The notes under the pieces were generated by a model that did no database searches, was not told the origin of the DNA, and saw only the letters and a list, made by a program, of their open reading frames with translations. A DNA stretch of 8,880 nucleotides, from contig JAAYWU010000132.1 in assembly GCA_012516295.1 (NCBI GenBank), positions 1 through 8,880 on the forward strand. The letters are read 5' to 3'. The stretch is from Clostridiales bacterium (GTDB lineage: Bacteria; Bacillota; Clostridia; Oscillospirales; Acutalibacteraceae). Below, one piece after another: positions 1-6,505 of the stretch (position 1 is its first letter; every line of letters begins with the position of its first letter). The position numbers were made by a program, and so were the translations under genes.

Positions 1-180
1 ACGAATTCATCTGTCAAAGGAGAATCCTGCCGCAAATTCCGGGCCAAAACGTATGATACTCCCGGCCATGAATGAGGGCGTTTCGTGTTGCGTTTCGTGT
101 TGCATGTGTTGCATTTTTTGCTGTGTTTTTGTGTTATATGAAATATAAAAGTCCGATAAAAAAGACTCTGAAGACGCGGA
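1..180. other. non-coding stretch, no gene recognised
   Basis: I see no convincing gene here. The plus-strand frame through 72-290 is low-complexity and runs into the tRNA-derived repeat. On the minus strand a short open stretch ends with TGA at 7-9 and encodes a repetitive Gln-His-Glu-Thr-rich peptide from the 12-bp tandem repeat; it lacks a clear ribosome site and matches no family I know. The region lies on the far side of an att-like tRNA 3'-end copy, so it could be the edge of former accessory DNA. That is inference only. Confidence 0.5.
78..101. repeat. two tandem copies of a 12-bp unit
   Basis: GCGTTTCGTGTT is repeated exactly twice. A degenerate third unit, GCATGTGTT, follows at 102-110. 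Short direct repeats like this arise by replication slippage; no function is apparent. Confidence 0.8.
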
Positions 181-223
181 AAACCCGCATGAATGCTGAT
201 TTTTTCAGTATACATGCGGGTTT
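181..223 (-). terminator. hairpin beyond the detached tRNA 3' end
   Basis: AAACCCGCATG and CATGCGGGTTT form an 11-bp perfect stem. A second inner stem (CTGA/TCAG) closes an A-rich loop. Read on the minus strand the hairpin directly follows the tRNA 3'-end copy at 228-252 and ends in TTTT, as a tRNA terminator would. The near symmetry means it could act on the plus strand too. Confidence 0.6.
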
Positions 224-227
224 AGCA

Positions 228-252
228 TTTGGCCCGCCCGGAGGGATTCGAA
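228..252 (-). repeat. detached copy of tRNA-Arg 3' end (att-like direct repeat)
   Basis: These 25 bp are identical to 400-424, which is the 3' end of the tRNA-Arg gene: encoded CCA, discriminator base, 3' acceptor strand, 3' T-stem strand and most of the T loop. Identity stops at 227/399 on one side and 253/425 on the other. Upstream of this copy there is no matching T-stem, anticodon arm or 5' acceptor, so it is not a tRNA. A detached tRNA 3' end in direct orientation is the usual footprint of tyrosine-integrase integration (attL/attR). Only about 150 bp lie between the copies, so any element is gone or lies elsewhere. A partial tRNA duplication is the alternative. Confidence 0.7.
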
Positions 253-366
253 GGCGGTGCAATCCCAGCCCGCGTTCCGCGAGTTCCTAAAATAAATTCA
301 GGAAAAACAAGAAAGTGCTTCCCCCAACTTGCGCCGGGGGGGTTCTCACCCTGCCGGAACAAACAA
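253..366. other. spacer between the two tRNA 3'-end copies
   Basis: No gene is supported here. On the minus strand the stretch around 315-345 has C-run and G-run arms (CCCCC/GGGGG around a 10-12 nt loop) followed by a T-rich tract, so it may be a weak extra terminator. The rest has no recognisable content and may be what remains of material between two att sites. Confidence 0.4.
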
Positions 367-402
367 AAAAACAGGACGGAGCAAAAGCCCCGTCCTGTTT
401 TT
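367..402 (-). terminator. intrinsic terminator of tRNA-Arg
   Basis: On the minus strand AAAAACAGGACGG pairs with CCGTCCTGTTTTT. A short GC/GC pair caps an AAAA loop after one A-C mismatch. A run of seven T residues follows. It begins immediately after the encoded CCA of the tRNA. The symmetrical A/T flanks make it potentially bidirectional. Confidence 0.85.
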
Positions 403-478
403 GGCCCGCCCGGAGGGATTCGAACCCCCGGCCTTCAGAATCGGAATCTGCTGCGATATCCAGCTTCGCCACGGGCGG
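402..478 (-). tRNA. tRNA-Arg, anticodon CCG
   Basis: The minus strand folds as a complete cloverleaf. The acceptor stem is CCGCCCG/CGGGCGG with G as discriminator and an encoded CCA (404-402). The D arm is GCGA/TCGC with AGCTGGATA in the loop. The anticodon loop TTCCGAT has T33 and anticodon CCG, which reads the arginine codon CGG. The T arm is GGGGG/CCCTC with the loop TTCGAAT. The first anticodon-stem pair (27-43) would be G-A, a mild irregularity that does not disturb the remaining four pairs. Length is 74 nt without CCA. It has its own promoter and terminator, so it is a single-gene unit. Confidence 0.93.
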
Positions 479-493
479 ATATTTAGCTTTACT

Positions 494-521
494 ATTATAA
501 CACAATCCTTTGAGAAGTCAA
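494..521 (-). promoter_or_regulatory. sigma-A promoter of tRNA-Arg
   Basis: Read on the minus strand: -35 TTGACT (516-521), 16-bp spacer, -10 TATAAT (494-499). The predicted start lies roughly 10 nt before the mature tRNA 5' end, as expected for a short pre-tRNA leader. Confidence 0.85.
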
Positions 522-620
522 CACAGCAATCATAAAAGGAGCAGAAACGCAGCAATGCCCCTGAACCGCATCCCACAGGGACCGCTTGCCCCCGGCTTTC
601 ATCTGCGTATCAAAGATTCA

Positions 621-1031
621 TTACTGGCTGATCAGTTTTTTGATCATTTCAACTGTCTGCTCTATGTATTTCGCCATGGGCCTGTCCTCCGTTCCGGCAA
701 TATGCACGCGGCAGGTGGAAACCGGAACCAGCACCTTCTGCGCCATGCTTGCGGAAACGGCGCACGCCATTTTCGGGGATATTTCGCCCAGCATGGCATT
801 TGCCAGAAGAATGCCGATCGGGCCGGTAATAATATCGGCGTGGGAACAATTGAAAATCACCGCGTTTTCCCCGGTCGCGCCAGCGTCCGCGCCCGCTTTC
901 AGCATTGCAGAGGTGGCAAGAGAATTGGTTCCGACCGCAATCACCTTGGCGCCTGGAATTTCCGCCTTCAGCTTTTCCACCAAACTTCGGCCCATCCCGC
1001 CGCCCTGGCCGTCGATTACAACCACTCTCAT
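621..1031 (-). CDS. DUF3842 family protein, function unknown
   Basis: A 136-residue soluble protein. It opens with a beta strand followed by a glycine-rich loop (V-I-D-G-Q-G-G-G-M-G, residues 5-14), the layout of a nucleotide-binding Rossmann-like fold. A second strand (A-K-V-I-A-V-G-T-N) and an Ala/Gly-rich middle follow. I recognise it as the DUF3842 family of short uncharacterised Clostridia proteins; length and motif fit, so it looks complete. There is no signal peptide or membrane segment. The start is fixed by GGGAGGAAG six to seven bases before the ATG, and a consensus promoter lies 40 bp further upstream. It is transcribed divergently from the lar operon, with the two -35 boxes about 22 bp apart. 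What it binds and any link to nickel cofactor synthesis are unknown. Confidence 0.85.
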   Translation of the reverse strand: MRVVVIDGQGGGMGRSLVEKLKAEIPGAKVIAVGTNSLATSAMLKAGADAGATGENAVIFNCSHADIITGPIGILLANAMLGEISPKMACAVSASMAQKVLVPVSTCRVHIAGTEDRPMAKYIEQTVEMIKKLISQ

Positions 1032-1070
1032 TCTCTTCCTCCCAAAAATACACCGTATAAAATCCTTTTT

Positions 1071-1099
1071 ATCATAGCATTAAACGGATTGTTCGTCAA
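1071..1099 (-). promoter_or_regulatory. sigma-A promoter of the DUF3842 gene
   Basis: Minus strand: -35 TTGACG (1094-1099), 17-bp spacer, -10 TATGAT (1071-1076). It sits at a normal distance from the ATG at 1031 and fires away from the lar promoter. Confidence 0.8.
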
Positions 1100-1121
1100 C
1101 GGAAATCCCCCGCGCTTTCAA

Positions 1122-1150
1122 TTGACAAACCTACTGTCCAAAGGTAAAAT
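1122..1150 (+). promoter_or_regulatory. sigma-A promoter of the lar operon
   Basis: -35 TTGACA (1122-1127), exactly 17 bp, -10 TAAAAT (1145-1150). The predicted start near 1157 leaves a structured leader of about 93 nt before larE. A near-consensus promoter suggests control lies mainly in that leader or in a repressor I cannot see. Confidence 0.85.
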
Positions 1151-1156
1151 GTTCAG

Positions 1157-1249
1157 ATAGATACGCATGGCTGAAGCCGTGCATACCGCCACAGGGTCGC
1201 ATATCCCTAAGCAATCCGGTTTCAACCCGGACATGCACGAGGAGTTAAA
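1157..1249 (+). promoter_or_regulatory. structured lar leader, candidate cis-regulatory RNA
   Basis: Two folds compete. Fold A is a 7-bp hairpin, GCATGGC (1165-1171)/GCCGTGC (1176-1182), with a TGAA loop. In fold B, CGTGCAT (1178-1184) instead pairs perfectly with ATGCACG (1233-1239), whose last G is the first base of the GAGGAG ribosome site. Fold B encloses two small hairpins, AGGG/CCCT (1193-1208) and TCCGG/CCGGA (1215-1231), giving a three-way junction. The folds share 1178-1182 and so exclude each other, the usual logic of a translational switch. I could not match it to a riboswitch class I know (checked by eye: NiCo, cobalamin, SAM, TPP, FMN, fluoride). The pairings are seen; regulation is inferred. 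Confidence 0.5.
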
Positions 1250-1996
1250 ATGAACCTAAAAACCTTTTTCGTTGAAAATCCAAGTGCCGCCCTCGCCTTT
1301 TCCGGCGGCACCGATTCTTCCTATCTGCTGTATGCCGCAAAGCATTACGGCTGTGATATTCACGCTTATTTCATTCACTCCGCCTTCCAGCCGCAGTTTG
1401 AGCTGGACGACGCGAAGCGGCTGGCCGATGAACTCGGCGTTCCGTTTACCGTTGCGGAAATCGACGTGCTGAAAGACCCGCAGGTTGCGGCGAACGGCCC
1501 GCTTCGCTGCTATTACTGCAAAACGGCGTTATTCACCCGGCTTCGGGAGCTGGCGCAAAAAGACGGCTACCCGCTGTTGATCGACGGCACAAACGCCTCC
1601 GACCTTGCGGACGACCGGCCCGGCATGCGGGCTTTAAAGGAACTGGGCGTCCGCTCGCCCCTGCGCGAATGCGGACTGACAAAACCGGAAATCCGGCGGC
1701 TTTCCAAAGAAGCCGGGCTTTTTACGCACGACAAACCGGCTTACGCCTGCCTTGCGACGCGCATTCCCACCGGCACCGGGATTACCCCGGAATTGCTGAA
1801 AAAAGCAGAACAGGCTGAGGCGGCTCTGTTTTCCATGGGGTTCACCGACTTCCGCGTGCGCTATTTTCACGGCGCCGCAAAGCTCCAGCTTCCCGAAAGC
1901 CAGTTTTCCATGGCGCTTTCGAAGAAGGATGAGCTTACAAGGGAGCTTTCCCGCTGGTTCGACGGAGTACTGCTGGACTTAACACCGCGGGGCTGA
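1250..1996 (+). CDS. larE: LarE, pyridinium-3,5-bisthiocarboxylic acid mononucleotide synthase (sulfur insertion)
   Basis: LarE adenylates the carboxylates of pyridinium-3,5-biscarboxylic acid mononucleotide and replaces oxygen by sulfur, giving the dithio precursor of the nickel-pincer nucleotide. The PP-loop ATP motif S-G-G-T-D-S is at residues 18-23 and the family signature Y-A-C-L-A-T-R-I-P at 165-173. Cys167 aligns with the sacrificial cysteine of the Lactobacillus plantarum enzyme. There is also a Cys87-Y-Y-Cys90 pair. With Cys167 this makes the three-cysteine set reported for LarE proteins that carry a [4Fe-4S] cluster and need not sacrifice their own cysteine, so I expect the catalytic type. 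At 248 residues it is slightly short but complete. GAGGAG five bases upstream fixes the start. It is the first gene of the operon, 14 bp before larB. Confidence 0.93.
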   Translation: MNLKTFFVENPSAALAFSGGTDSSYLLYAAKHYGCDIHAYFIHSAFQPQFELDDAKRLADELGVPFTVAEIDVLKDPQVAANGPLRCYYCKTALFTRLRELAQKDGYPLLIDGTNASDLADDRPGMRALKELGVRSPLRECGLTKPEIRRLSKEAGLFTHDKPAYACLATRIPTGTGITPELLKKAEQAEAALFSMGFTDFRVRYFHGAAKLQLPESQFSMALSKKDELTRELSRWFDGVLLDLTPRG

Positions 1997-2010
1997 AAGG
2001 AAGGACAAAA

Positions 2011-2769
2011 ATGGACTCAAAAAAGACGCTGGCACTGCTTCGGGAGGTAAAGGACGGAACCCTTTCCCCAGAGGAAGCGGTTTTAAAGCTTCGGACAAGC
2101 CCTTACGAGGATTTGGGCTACGCGAAAGTGGACCTGCACCGCGAACTGCGGCAGGGCGTGCCCGAAGTCATCTACGGAAGCGGAAAAACGCCGGAGCAGA
2201 TTATCGGCATCGCGTCCGCCATGCGGGAAAACGGCGTGGAAACCATCCTGATTACCCGGCTTTCCACCGAAGCCGCGGAAAAAGTGGAAAAAGCCATCCC
2301 GCTGGACTACGACGAGGTATCCAAGCTCGGCATTGCGGGGCGCAAAGCGGAAATCACCTCCTCCGGCAGTATTGTCGTCGCATCCGCCGGAACCAGCGAC
2401 CTTCCCGTGGCGGAGGAAGCCGCCCGCACCGCGGAGGCTTTGGGGAACAAGGTCATCCGCCTGTACGACGTTGGCGTTGCCGGGCTTCACCGCCTGCTTT
2501 CCAAGCTGGACGTGCTTCTCAAAGCGCGCGTGATCGTCGCCGTTGCGGGCATGGAGGGCGCGCTTGCGAGCGTGATCGGCGGCCTTGCGGACTGCCCTGT
2601 AATCGCTGTGCCGACCAGCGTCGGCTACGGGGCAAATTTCGGCGGCGTATCCGCCCTGCTTTCCATGCTGAACTCCTGCGCGAGCGGCGTCAGCGTCGTA
2701 AACATCGACAACGGCTTCGGCGCGGGCTTTCTCGCCAGCAGGATCAATCATTTGGGGGATAAGGAATGA
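2011..2769 (+). CDS. larB: LarB, nickel-pincer nucleotide biosynthesis carboxylase
   Basis: LarB carboxylates C5 of the pyridinium ring of nicotinic acid adenine dinucleotide and cleaves the phosphoanhydride, yielding AMP and pyridinium-3,5-biscarboxylic acid mononucleotide, the LarE substrate. The 252-residue protein has the expected N-terminal part. Its C-terminal PurE-like domain includes the stretches A-S-A-G-T-S-D (124-130), G-V-A-G-L-H-R (155-161) and P-T-S-V-G-Y-G (201-207). Cys223, in N-S-C-A-S-G, matches the cysteine that forms a covalent adduct with the pyridine ring in L. plantarum LarB (Cys221 there). AAAGGAAGG just before the ATG is the ribosome site. Its TGA overlaps the larC start as ATGA, so the two are translationally coupled. 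Confidence 0.94.
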   Translation: MDSKKTLALLREVKDGTLSPEEAVLKLRTSPYEDLGYAKVDLHRELRQGVPEVIYGSGKTPEQIIGIASAMRENGVETILITRLSTEAAEKVEKAIPLDYDEVSKLGIAGRKAEITSSGSIVVASAGTSDLPVAEEAARTAEALGNKVIRLYDVGVAGLHRLLSKLDVLLKARVIVAVAGMEGALASVIGGLADCPVIAVPTSVGYGANFGGVSALLSMLNSCASGVSVVNIDNGFGAGFLASRINHLGDKE

Positions 2770-3965
2770 AACGGCTTTATATAGAATGCAATATGGGCGC
2801 CGCCGGGGATATGCTGACGGCCGCTCTGCTGGAGCTTTTCCCCGACCGGGAGGGCTTTTTAAAACAGATGAACACCCTCGGGCTTCCGGGGGTCACGGTA
2901 AGCTGTGTCCCCTCTGTAAAATGCGGCATTTCCGGAAGCCATATGGTTGTCACCGTAAACGGGCGGGAGGAAAACGAAGCGCCGGCACATTCCTGCCACG
3001 CGGAAACAAACGCACACAGCTATGAAAGCATAAAATCCCTGATTGCACAGCTTCCGGTACCGGAAAAAGTCCGGGAAGACGCGCTGGCCGTCTACCAAAA
3101 AATCGGCGAAGCGGAAGCCCATGTCCACGGCGTTGCACTGGAACAGATTCACTTCCATGAGGTCGGCACTCTGGACGCCGTCGCCGACGTTGTCGGCTGC
3201 TGCCTGCTGTTTCATCTGCTGGGCGCGGATGAAGTCACAGCGTCCCCGGTTCACGTGGGGAGCGGTTTTGTCCGCTGTGCGCACGGCCTGCTTCCCGTTC
3301 CGGCCCCCGCCACAGCCCGGCTATTAACGGGCGTTCCCATTTACGGCGGCGAAATCCGCGGCGAGCTTTGCACGCCAACGGGTGCGGCGCTTCTGCGGCA
3401 TTTCGCCACCCGCTTCGGTCCGATGCCCCCGATGCGGGTGGACAAAATCGGATGCGGCATGGGAACGAAGGACTTCGAAGCGGCAAACTGTGTGCGCGCC
3501 TTCTGGTCGGAAACAGAGGACCACGCGGACGAAATTGCGGAGCTTCGCTGCAATCTTGACGACATGACGCCGGAGGCCATCGCTTTCGCGTCCGACCGGC
3601 TGTTTGAAGCCGGCGCGCTGGACGTTTTCACAACGCCGGTTCAGATGAAAAAGGGCCGCCCTTCCGTCCTTCTGACCTGCCTGTGCAAGCCGGATATGCA
3701 GGAACCGCTTACGCGGCTGATGCTTCTGCACACCACAACGCTGGGCGTGCGAATGTCGCCCTGTTCCCGCACAATCTTAAAATCCTCTTTCCGATCTGTT
3801 CAAACCGCATACGGCTCCATCCGGATAAAAGTCAGCCAAGGCGGCGGCATTACCAAATACAAACCGGAATATGAGGATGTGAAAAAAGCCGCCGAAGCGC
3901 ATGGCGCGCCCTTCGCTGCGGTTTACAGGCAGGCTGTCGCCCAAGCGGAAAAAGAAATTCTATAA
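2766..3965 (+). CDS. larC: LarC, nickel-pincer cofactor cyclometallase
   Basis: LarC inserts nickel into the dithio pyridinium mononucleotide in a CTP-dependent cyclometallation, the last step to the nickel-pincer nucleotide. The 399-residue protein begins with the family N-terminus (E-C-N-M-G-A-A-G-D-M-L, 7-17). It has a His-rich linker at about 74-88 and H-V-H-G (119-122) and H-F-H-E-V-G (129-134), plausible metal-handling residues. The C-terminal domain opens at N-L-D-D-M-T-P-E (263-270) and matches the CTP/metal-binding LarC2 part. In L. plantarum larC is split into larC1/larC2 joined by programmed frameshifting; here one frame runs uninterrupted. The ATG overlaps the larB stop by 4 bp. 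No larA or nickel transporter gene is in the window, so the client enzyme lies elsewhere. Confidence 0.95.
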   Translation: MKRLYIECNMGAAGDMLTAALLELFPDREGFLKQMNTLGLPGVTVSCVPSVKCGISGSHMVVTVNGREENEAPAHSCHAETNAHSYESIKSLIAQLPVPEKVREDALAVYQKIGEAEAHVHGVALEQIHFHEVGTLDAVADVVGCCLLFHLLGADEVTASPVHVGSGFVRCAHGLLPVPAPATARLLTGVPIYGGEIRGELCTPTGAALLRHFATRFGPMPPMRVDKIGCGMGTKDFEAANCVRAFWSETEDHADEIAELRCNLDDMTPEAIAFASDRLFEAGALDVFTTPVQMKKGRPSVLLTCLCKPDMQEPLTRLMLLHTTTLGVRMSPCSRTILKSSFRSVQTAYGSIRIKVSQGGGITKYKPEYEDVKKAAEAHGAPFAAVYRQAVAQAEKEIL

Positions 3966-3980
3966 TAATCGTTCAAAAAG

Positions 3981-4007
3981 AAACCCTCCGGTTTTCCGGA
4001 GGGTTTT
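3981..4007. terminator. bidirectional terminator between larC and the convergent CoA-disulfide reductase gene
   Basis: AAACCCTCCGG (3981-3991) pairs perfectly over 11 bp with CCGGAGGGTTT (3996-4006) around a TTTT loop. A T-rich tail follows on the plus strand and CTTTTT on the minus strand. Placed 15 bp after the larC stop and 14 bp beyond the stop of the convergent gene, it can serve both. Confidence 0.92.
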
Positions 4008-4020
4008 GTGGTTTTATAAA

Positions 4021-6465
4021 TCAGATAAACAGGTTCGTGTCCGACTGCTCCGCGGAGCCGAGGAAGGTTGCCACCCCGGCGATTTCCACTCCGTCAATCA
4101 GTTCCTCCCGCTTGATTCCCATGATATCCATGGACATCTGGCAGGCGACAATCCGCACCCCGTTGTCGATTGCCGAGCGGAGAAGTTCTTCCAAAGAGGA
4201 AACATTTTTGCTTTTCATCACGCTGCGGATCATTTTCGGTCCCATACCGAGCATGTTCATTTTGGAAAGCCCCAGCTTTTTACTGCCGCGGGGCATCATC
4301 ATGCCGAACATTTTCTCAATAAAGTTCTTCTTTACAGGCACATGCTCGTTCCTGCGGAGGATGTTCAGCCCCCAGAAAGTGAAGAACAGGGTAACCTTTC
4401 TTCCCATGGAAGCCGCGCCGTTGGCAATAATCAGCGCCGCAAGCGCTTTGTCAAGGTCGCCGCTGAACACAACCATGCTCTTGCCGTTCCCGCCTGCGGC
4501 CGGGGCGGCGGGCGCCGCGGTGCCTTTCCGGATGGTAACGGAATACGTGCTTCCTTCGCGTTCCACGCCGAGCAGCGGGTTGCCCGTCCGTTCACACCAA
4601 ATGCGGATATCCGAAGCAAACGCCGGGTCCGTCGCGCGGACCTTCAGGCATTCGCCCTCACGGATGCTTTTTATCCCCTCCGAAACCTTCATGATCGGGC
4701 CGGGGCACTGCAAGCCGCAGGCGTCCACTTCAATTATTTTTACATCCTTACCGCACGCTGGCGCCACCGGTTCAGTCAGTTTTTTTTTACAGCCGATGCA
4801 GTCCGTCCCTGTCGGCTGTTCCCGGTCGCCCTTCGCGGTGATATAGGTTTTATAGCCCCCGCTGAGGTTCTTTACGTCATACCCGTTCTGCATCAGGATG
4901 CGGGCCGCGAGATAGCCGCGCAAACCCACCTGGCAAAATACATAGACCGGCTTTTCCTTCGGCAGTTCCTGCATACGCTCACGCAGCTGGTCCAGCGGGA
5001 TATTGATTGCGCCGTCAATCGTGCCCGCCTGCACTTCCGAAGGGGTCCTTGTGTCTACAAGGCTGACCTTGCTCCGGTCAAGCGCGTCGACTTCGTCGAA
5101 GTAAAATACCTTTACATCCCCGCGCAGAATATTGGCGGCCGTAAAGCCGAGGATATTGACCGGGTCTTTCGCGGAGGAATAGGGCGGCGCGTAGCAAAGC
5201 TCCAGCTTTTCCAGATCGTATACCGTACCGCCAAAGCGGAGCGCGGTCGCCAGCACATCGATGCGCTTATCCACACCGTCAAATCCGACCGCCTGCGCTC
5301 CCAGAATTTTCCCGTCCGGCGCAAACAGCAGCTTCATGCTGATCTGCGAGGAACCCGGATAATAGGTGGCATGGTCCGCCGGATGGATATATGTCTTTTG
5401 ATAGGGAATTTTCCGCGCTTTCAACTGCTTTTCATTCATGCCCGTGGAAGCCGCGGTCATATCAAACACCTTCAGAATCGCGCTTCCCTGCACGCCGCCG
5501 TCGATTCCGACTCTTCTGCCGAGGACATTTTCCCCCGCGAGGCGGCCCTGGCGGTTTGCCGGCCCTGCGAGCGGAACCAGCGTATCATCGCCGGTCAGGA
5601 ACTGCCGTACACTGATGGCGTCGCCCACAGCGTAAATATCCGGGTCCGAGGTCTGGAGGGTATCGTTTACCTTAATGCTTCCGCCGACGCTCAGCTCCAG
5701 CCCGGCATCCTTTGCAAGGCGGCTGTCCGGCGCAACGCCGATACTCAGAAGCACCAGATCGGCGCAAATCTCTTTTTCTCCGGTCAGCTTAACTTTCAGA
5801 TTCTCCGCCTTTTCAAAGCCCTGCACCCCTGTGCCGAACAGCAGGCGGATTCCGTTTTCCCGCAGGTGCCGGTGCAGAATCGCCGCCATTTCCGGGTCGA
5901 GCGAAGCGATGGCCTGGTCCAGGTATTCGACAATCGTCACATCCAGGCCGCGCTTTTTCAGGTTTTCCGCCATTTCCACGCCGATGAAGCCCGCGCCGAC
6001 CACAACCGCGCTCTCCGCCTTCGTTTCCCGGATGTATTCGTCAATGCGGTATGTGTCGGAAACGGTGCGCAGGGTGAATATTCCCTCGCTGTCAATGCCC
6101 GGCAGCGGGGGGCGCTTCGGCTGCGCGCCCGGGGAAAGGATCAGCTTGTCGTAGCTTTCCTCATACACCGTACCGTCGGCATGGTTTTTTACGGTGACCA
6201 TTTTTTTCGCGCGGTCAATCTTCACAACCTCGCTCATCGTGCGGACGTCAATGCGGAAGCGGTCACGAAGCAGCTGCGGGGTGGTTACGATCAACCGCTC
6301 CCTGTCCCGGATCGTTCCGCCTATATAATAAGGTAAGCCGCAGTTTGCATAGGAAATATATTCGCCTTTTTCAAACAAAATAATCTGGGCGTCTTCGCTT
6401 TGCCTGCGAAGCCTTGTTGCCGCGCTTGCACCGCCGGCAACGCCGCCTACGATCAATACCTTCAT
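4021..6465 (-). CDS. four-domain CoA-disulfide reductase-like flavoprotein with rhodanese, TusA and DsrE-like domains
   Basis: An 814-residue cytoplasmic fusion for persulfide/disulfide chemistry. Residues 1-440 form a pyridine-nucleotide-disulfide oxidoreductase: FAD loop G-G-V-A-G-G (7-12), single redox Cys42 in N-C-G-L-P-Y as in CoA-disulfide/CoA-persulfide reductases, NAD(P)H loop G-A-G-F-I-G (157-162), FAD motif V-G-D-A (280-283), and dimer-interface Y-A-P-P-Y (425-429). A rhodanese domain (about 450-545) has Cys511 in C-Q-V-G-L-R. A linker carries C-I-G-C (556-559). A TusA/SirA domain (about 575-645) has C-P-G-P with Cys587, and a DsrE-like domain (about 655-814) ends with Cys775 in C-Q-M-S-M-D. 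Each could carry a persulfide in a relay. The start at 6465 is chosen over an ATG 12 codons upstream because GGTGGAAGGG lies just before it. It is divergent from the thioredoxin reductase-like gene and convergent with lar. Confidence 0.9.
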   Translation of the reverse strand: MKVLIVGGVAGGASAATRLRRQSEDAQIILFEKGEYISYANCGLPYYIGGTIRDRERLIVTTPQLLRDRFRIDVRTMSEVVKIDRAKKMVTVKNHADGTVYEESYDKLILSPGAQPKRPPLPGIDSEGIFTLRTVSDTYRIDEYIRETKAESAVVVGAGFIGVEMAENLKKRGLDVTIVEYLDQAIASLDPEMAAILHRHLRENGIRLLFGTGVQGFEKAENLKVKLTGEKEICADLVLLSIGVAPDSRLAKDAGLELSVGGSIKVNDTLQTSDPDIYAVGDAISVRQFLTGDDTLVPLAGPANRQGRLAGENVLGRRVGIDGGVQGSAILKVFDMTAASTGMNEKQLKARKIPYQKTYIHPADHATYYPGSSQISMKLLFAPDGKILGAQAVGFDGVDKRIDVLATALRFGGTVYDLEKLELCYAPPYSSAKDPVNILGFTAANILRGDVKVFYFDEVDALDRSKVSLVDTRTPSEVQAGTIDGAINIPLDQLRERMQELPKEKPVYVFCQVGLRGYLAARILMQNGYDVKNLSGGYKTYITAKGDREQPTGTDCIGCKKKLTEPVAPACGKDVKIIEVDACGLQCPGPIMKVSEGIKSIREGECLKVRATDPAFASDIRIWCERTGNPLLGVEREGSTYSVTIRKGTAAPAAPAAGGNGKSMVVFSGDLDKALAALIIANGAASMGRKVTLFFTFWGLNILRRNEHVPVKKNFIEKMFGMMMPRGSKKLGLSKMNMLGMGPKMIRSVMKSKNVSSLEELLRSAIDNGVRIVACQMSMDIMGIKREELIDGVEIAGVATFLGSAEQSDTNLFI

Positions 6466-6505
6466 TTCCCTTCCACCTTTCGAATCATTAAAAAATAACA
6501 AAGAA

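Noticed and set aside
229..300. second tRNA gene
   Set aside because: Only the 3' acceptor strand and part of the T arm are present; the T-stem 5' strand, anticodon arm and 5' acceptor do not match or fold.
510..1160. 216-codon plus-strand frame over the DUF3842 gene
   Set aside because: It crosses the DUF3842 gene and two promoters in antisense, and has no ribosome site or recognisable domain.
1157..1249. assignment of the lar leader to a known riboswitch such as NiCo or cobalamin
   Set aside because: The conserved cores I remember for these classes are not visible; I keep it as an unassigned structured leader.
2083..2751. 222-codon open frame antisense to larB
   Set aside because: It lies wholly within larB on the other strand, has skewed composition and no motifs.
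3901..6336. 811-codon open frame on the plus strand
   Set aside because: It is antisense to the CoA-disulfide reductase fusion, whose motifs are unmistakable. The frame is His/Arg/Ala-rich with no family resemblance and runs through the larC end and terminator. It is a by-product of GC-rich codon use.
6466..6501. 12-codon N-terminal extension of the CoA-disulfide reductase fusion
   Set aside because: The upstream ATG has no ribosome site and would precede the G-G-V-A-G-G fold start unnaturally; GGTGGAAGGG supports 6465.
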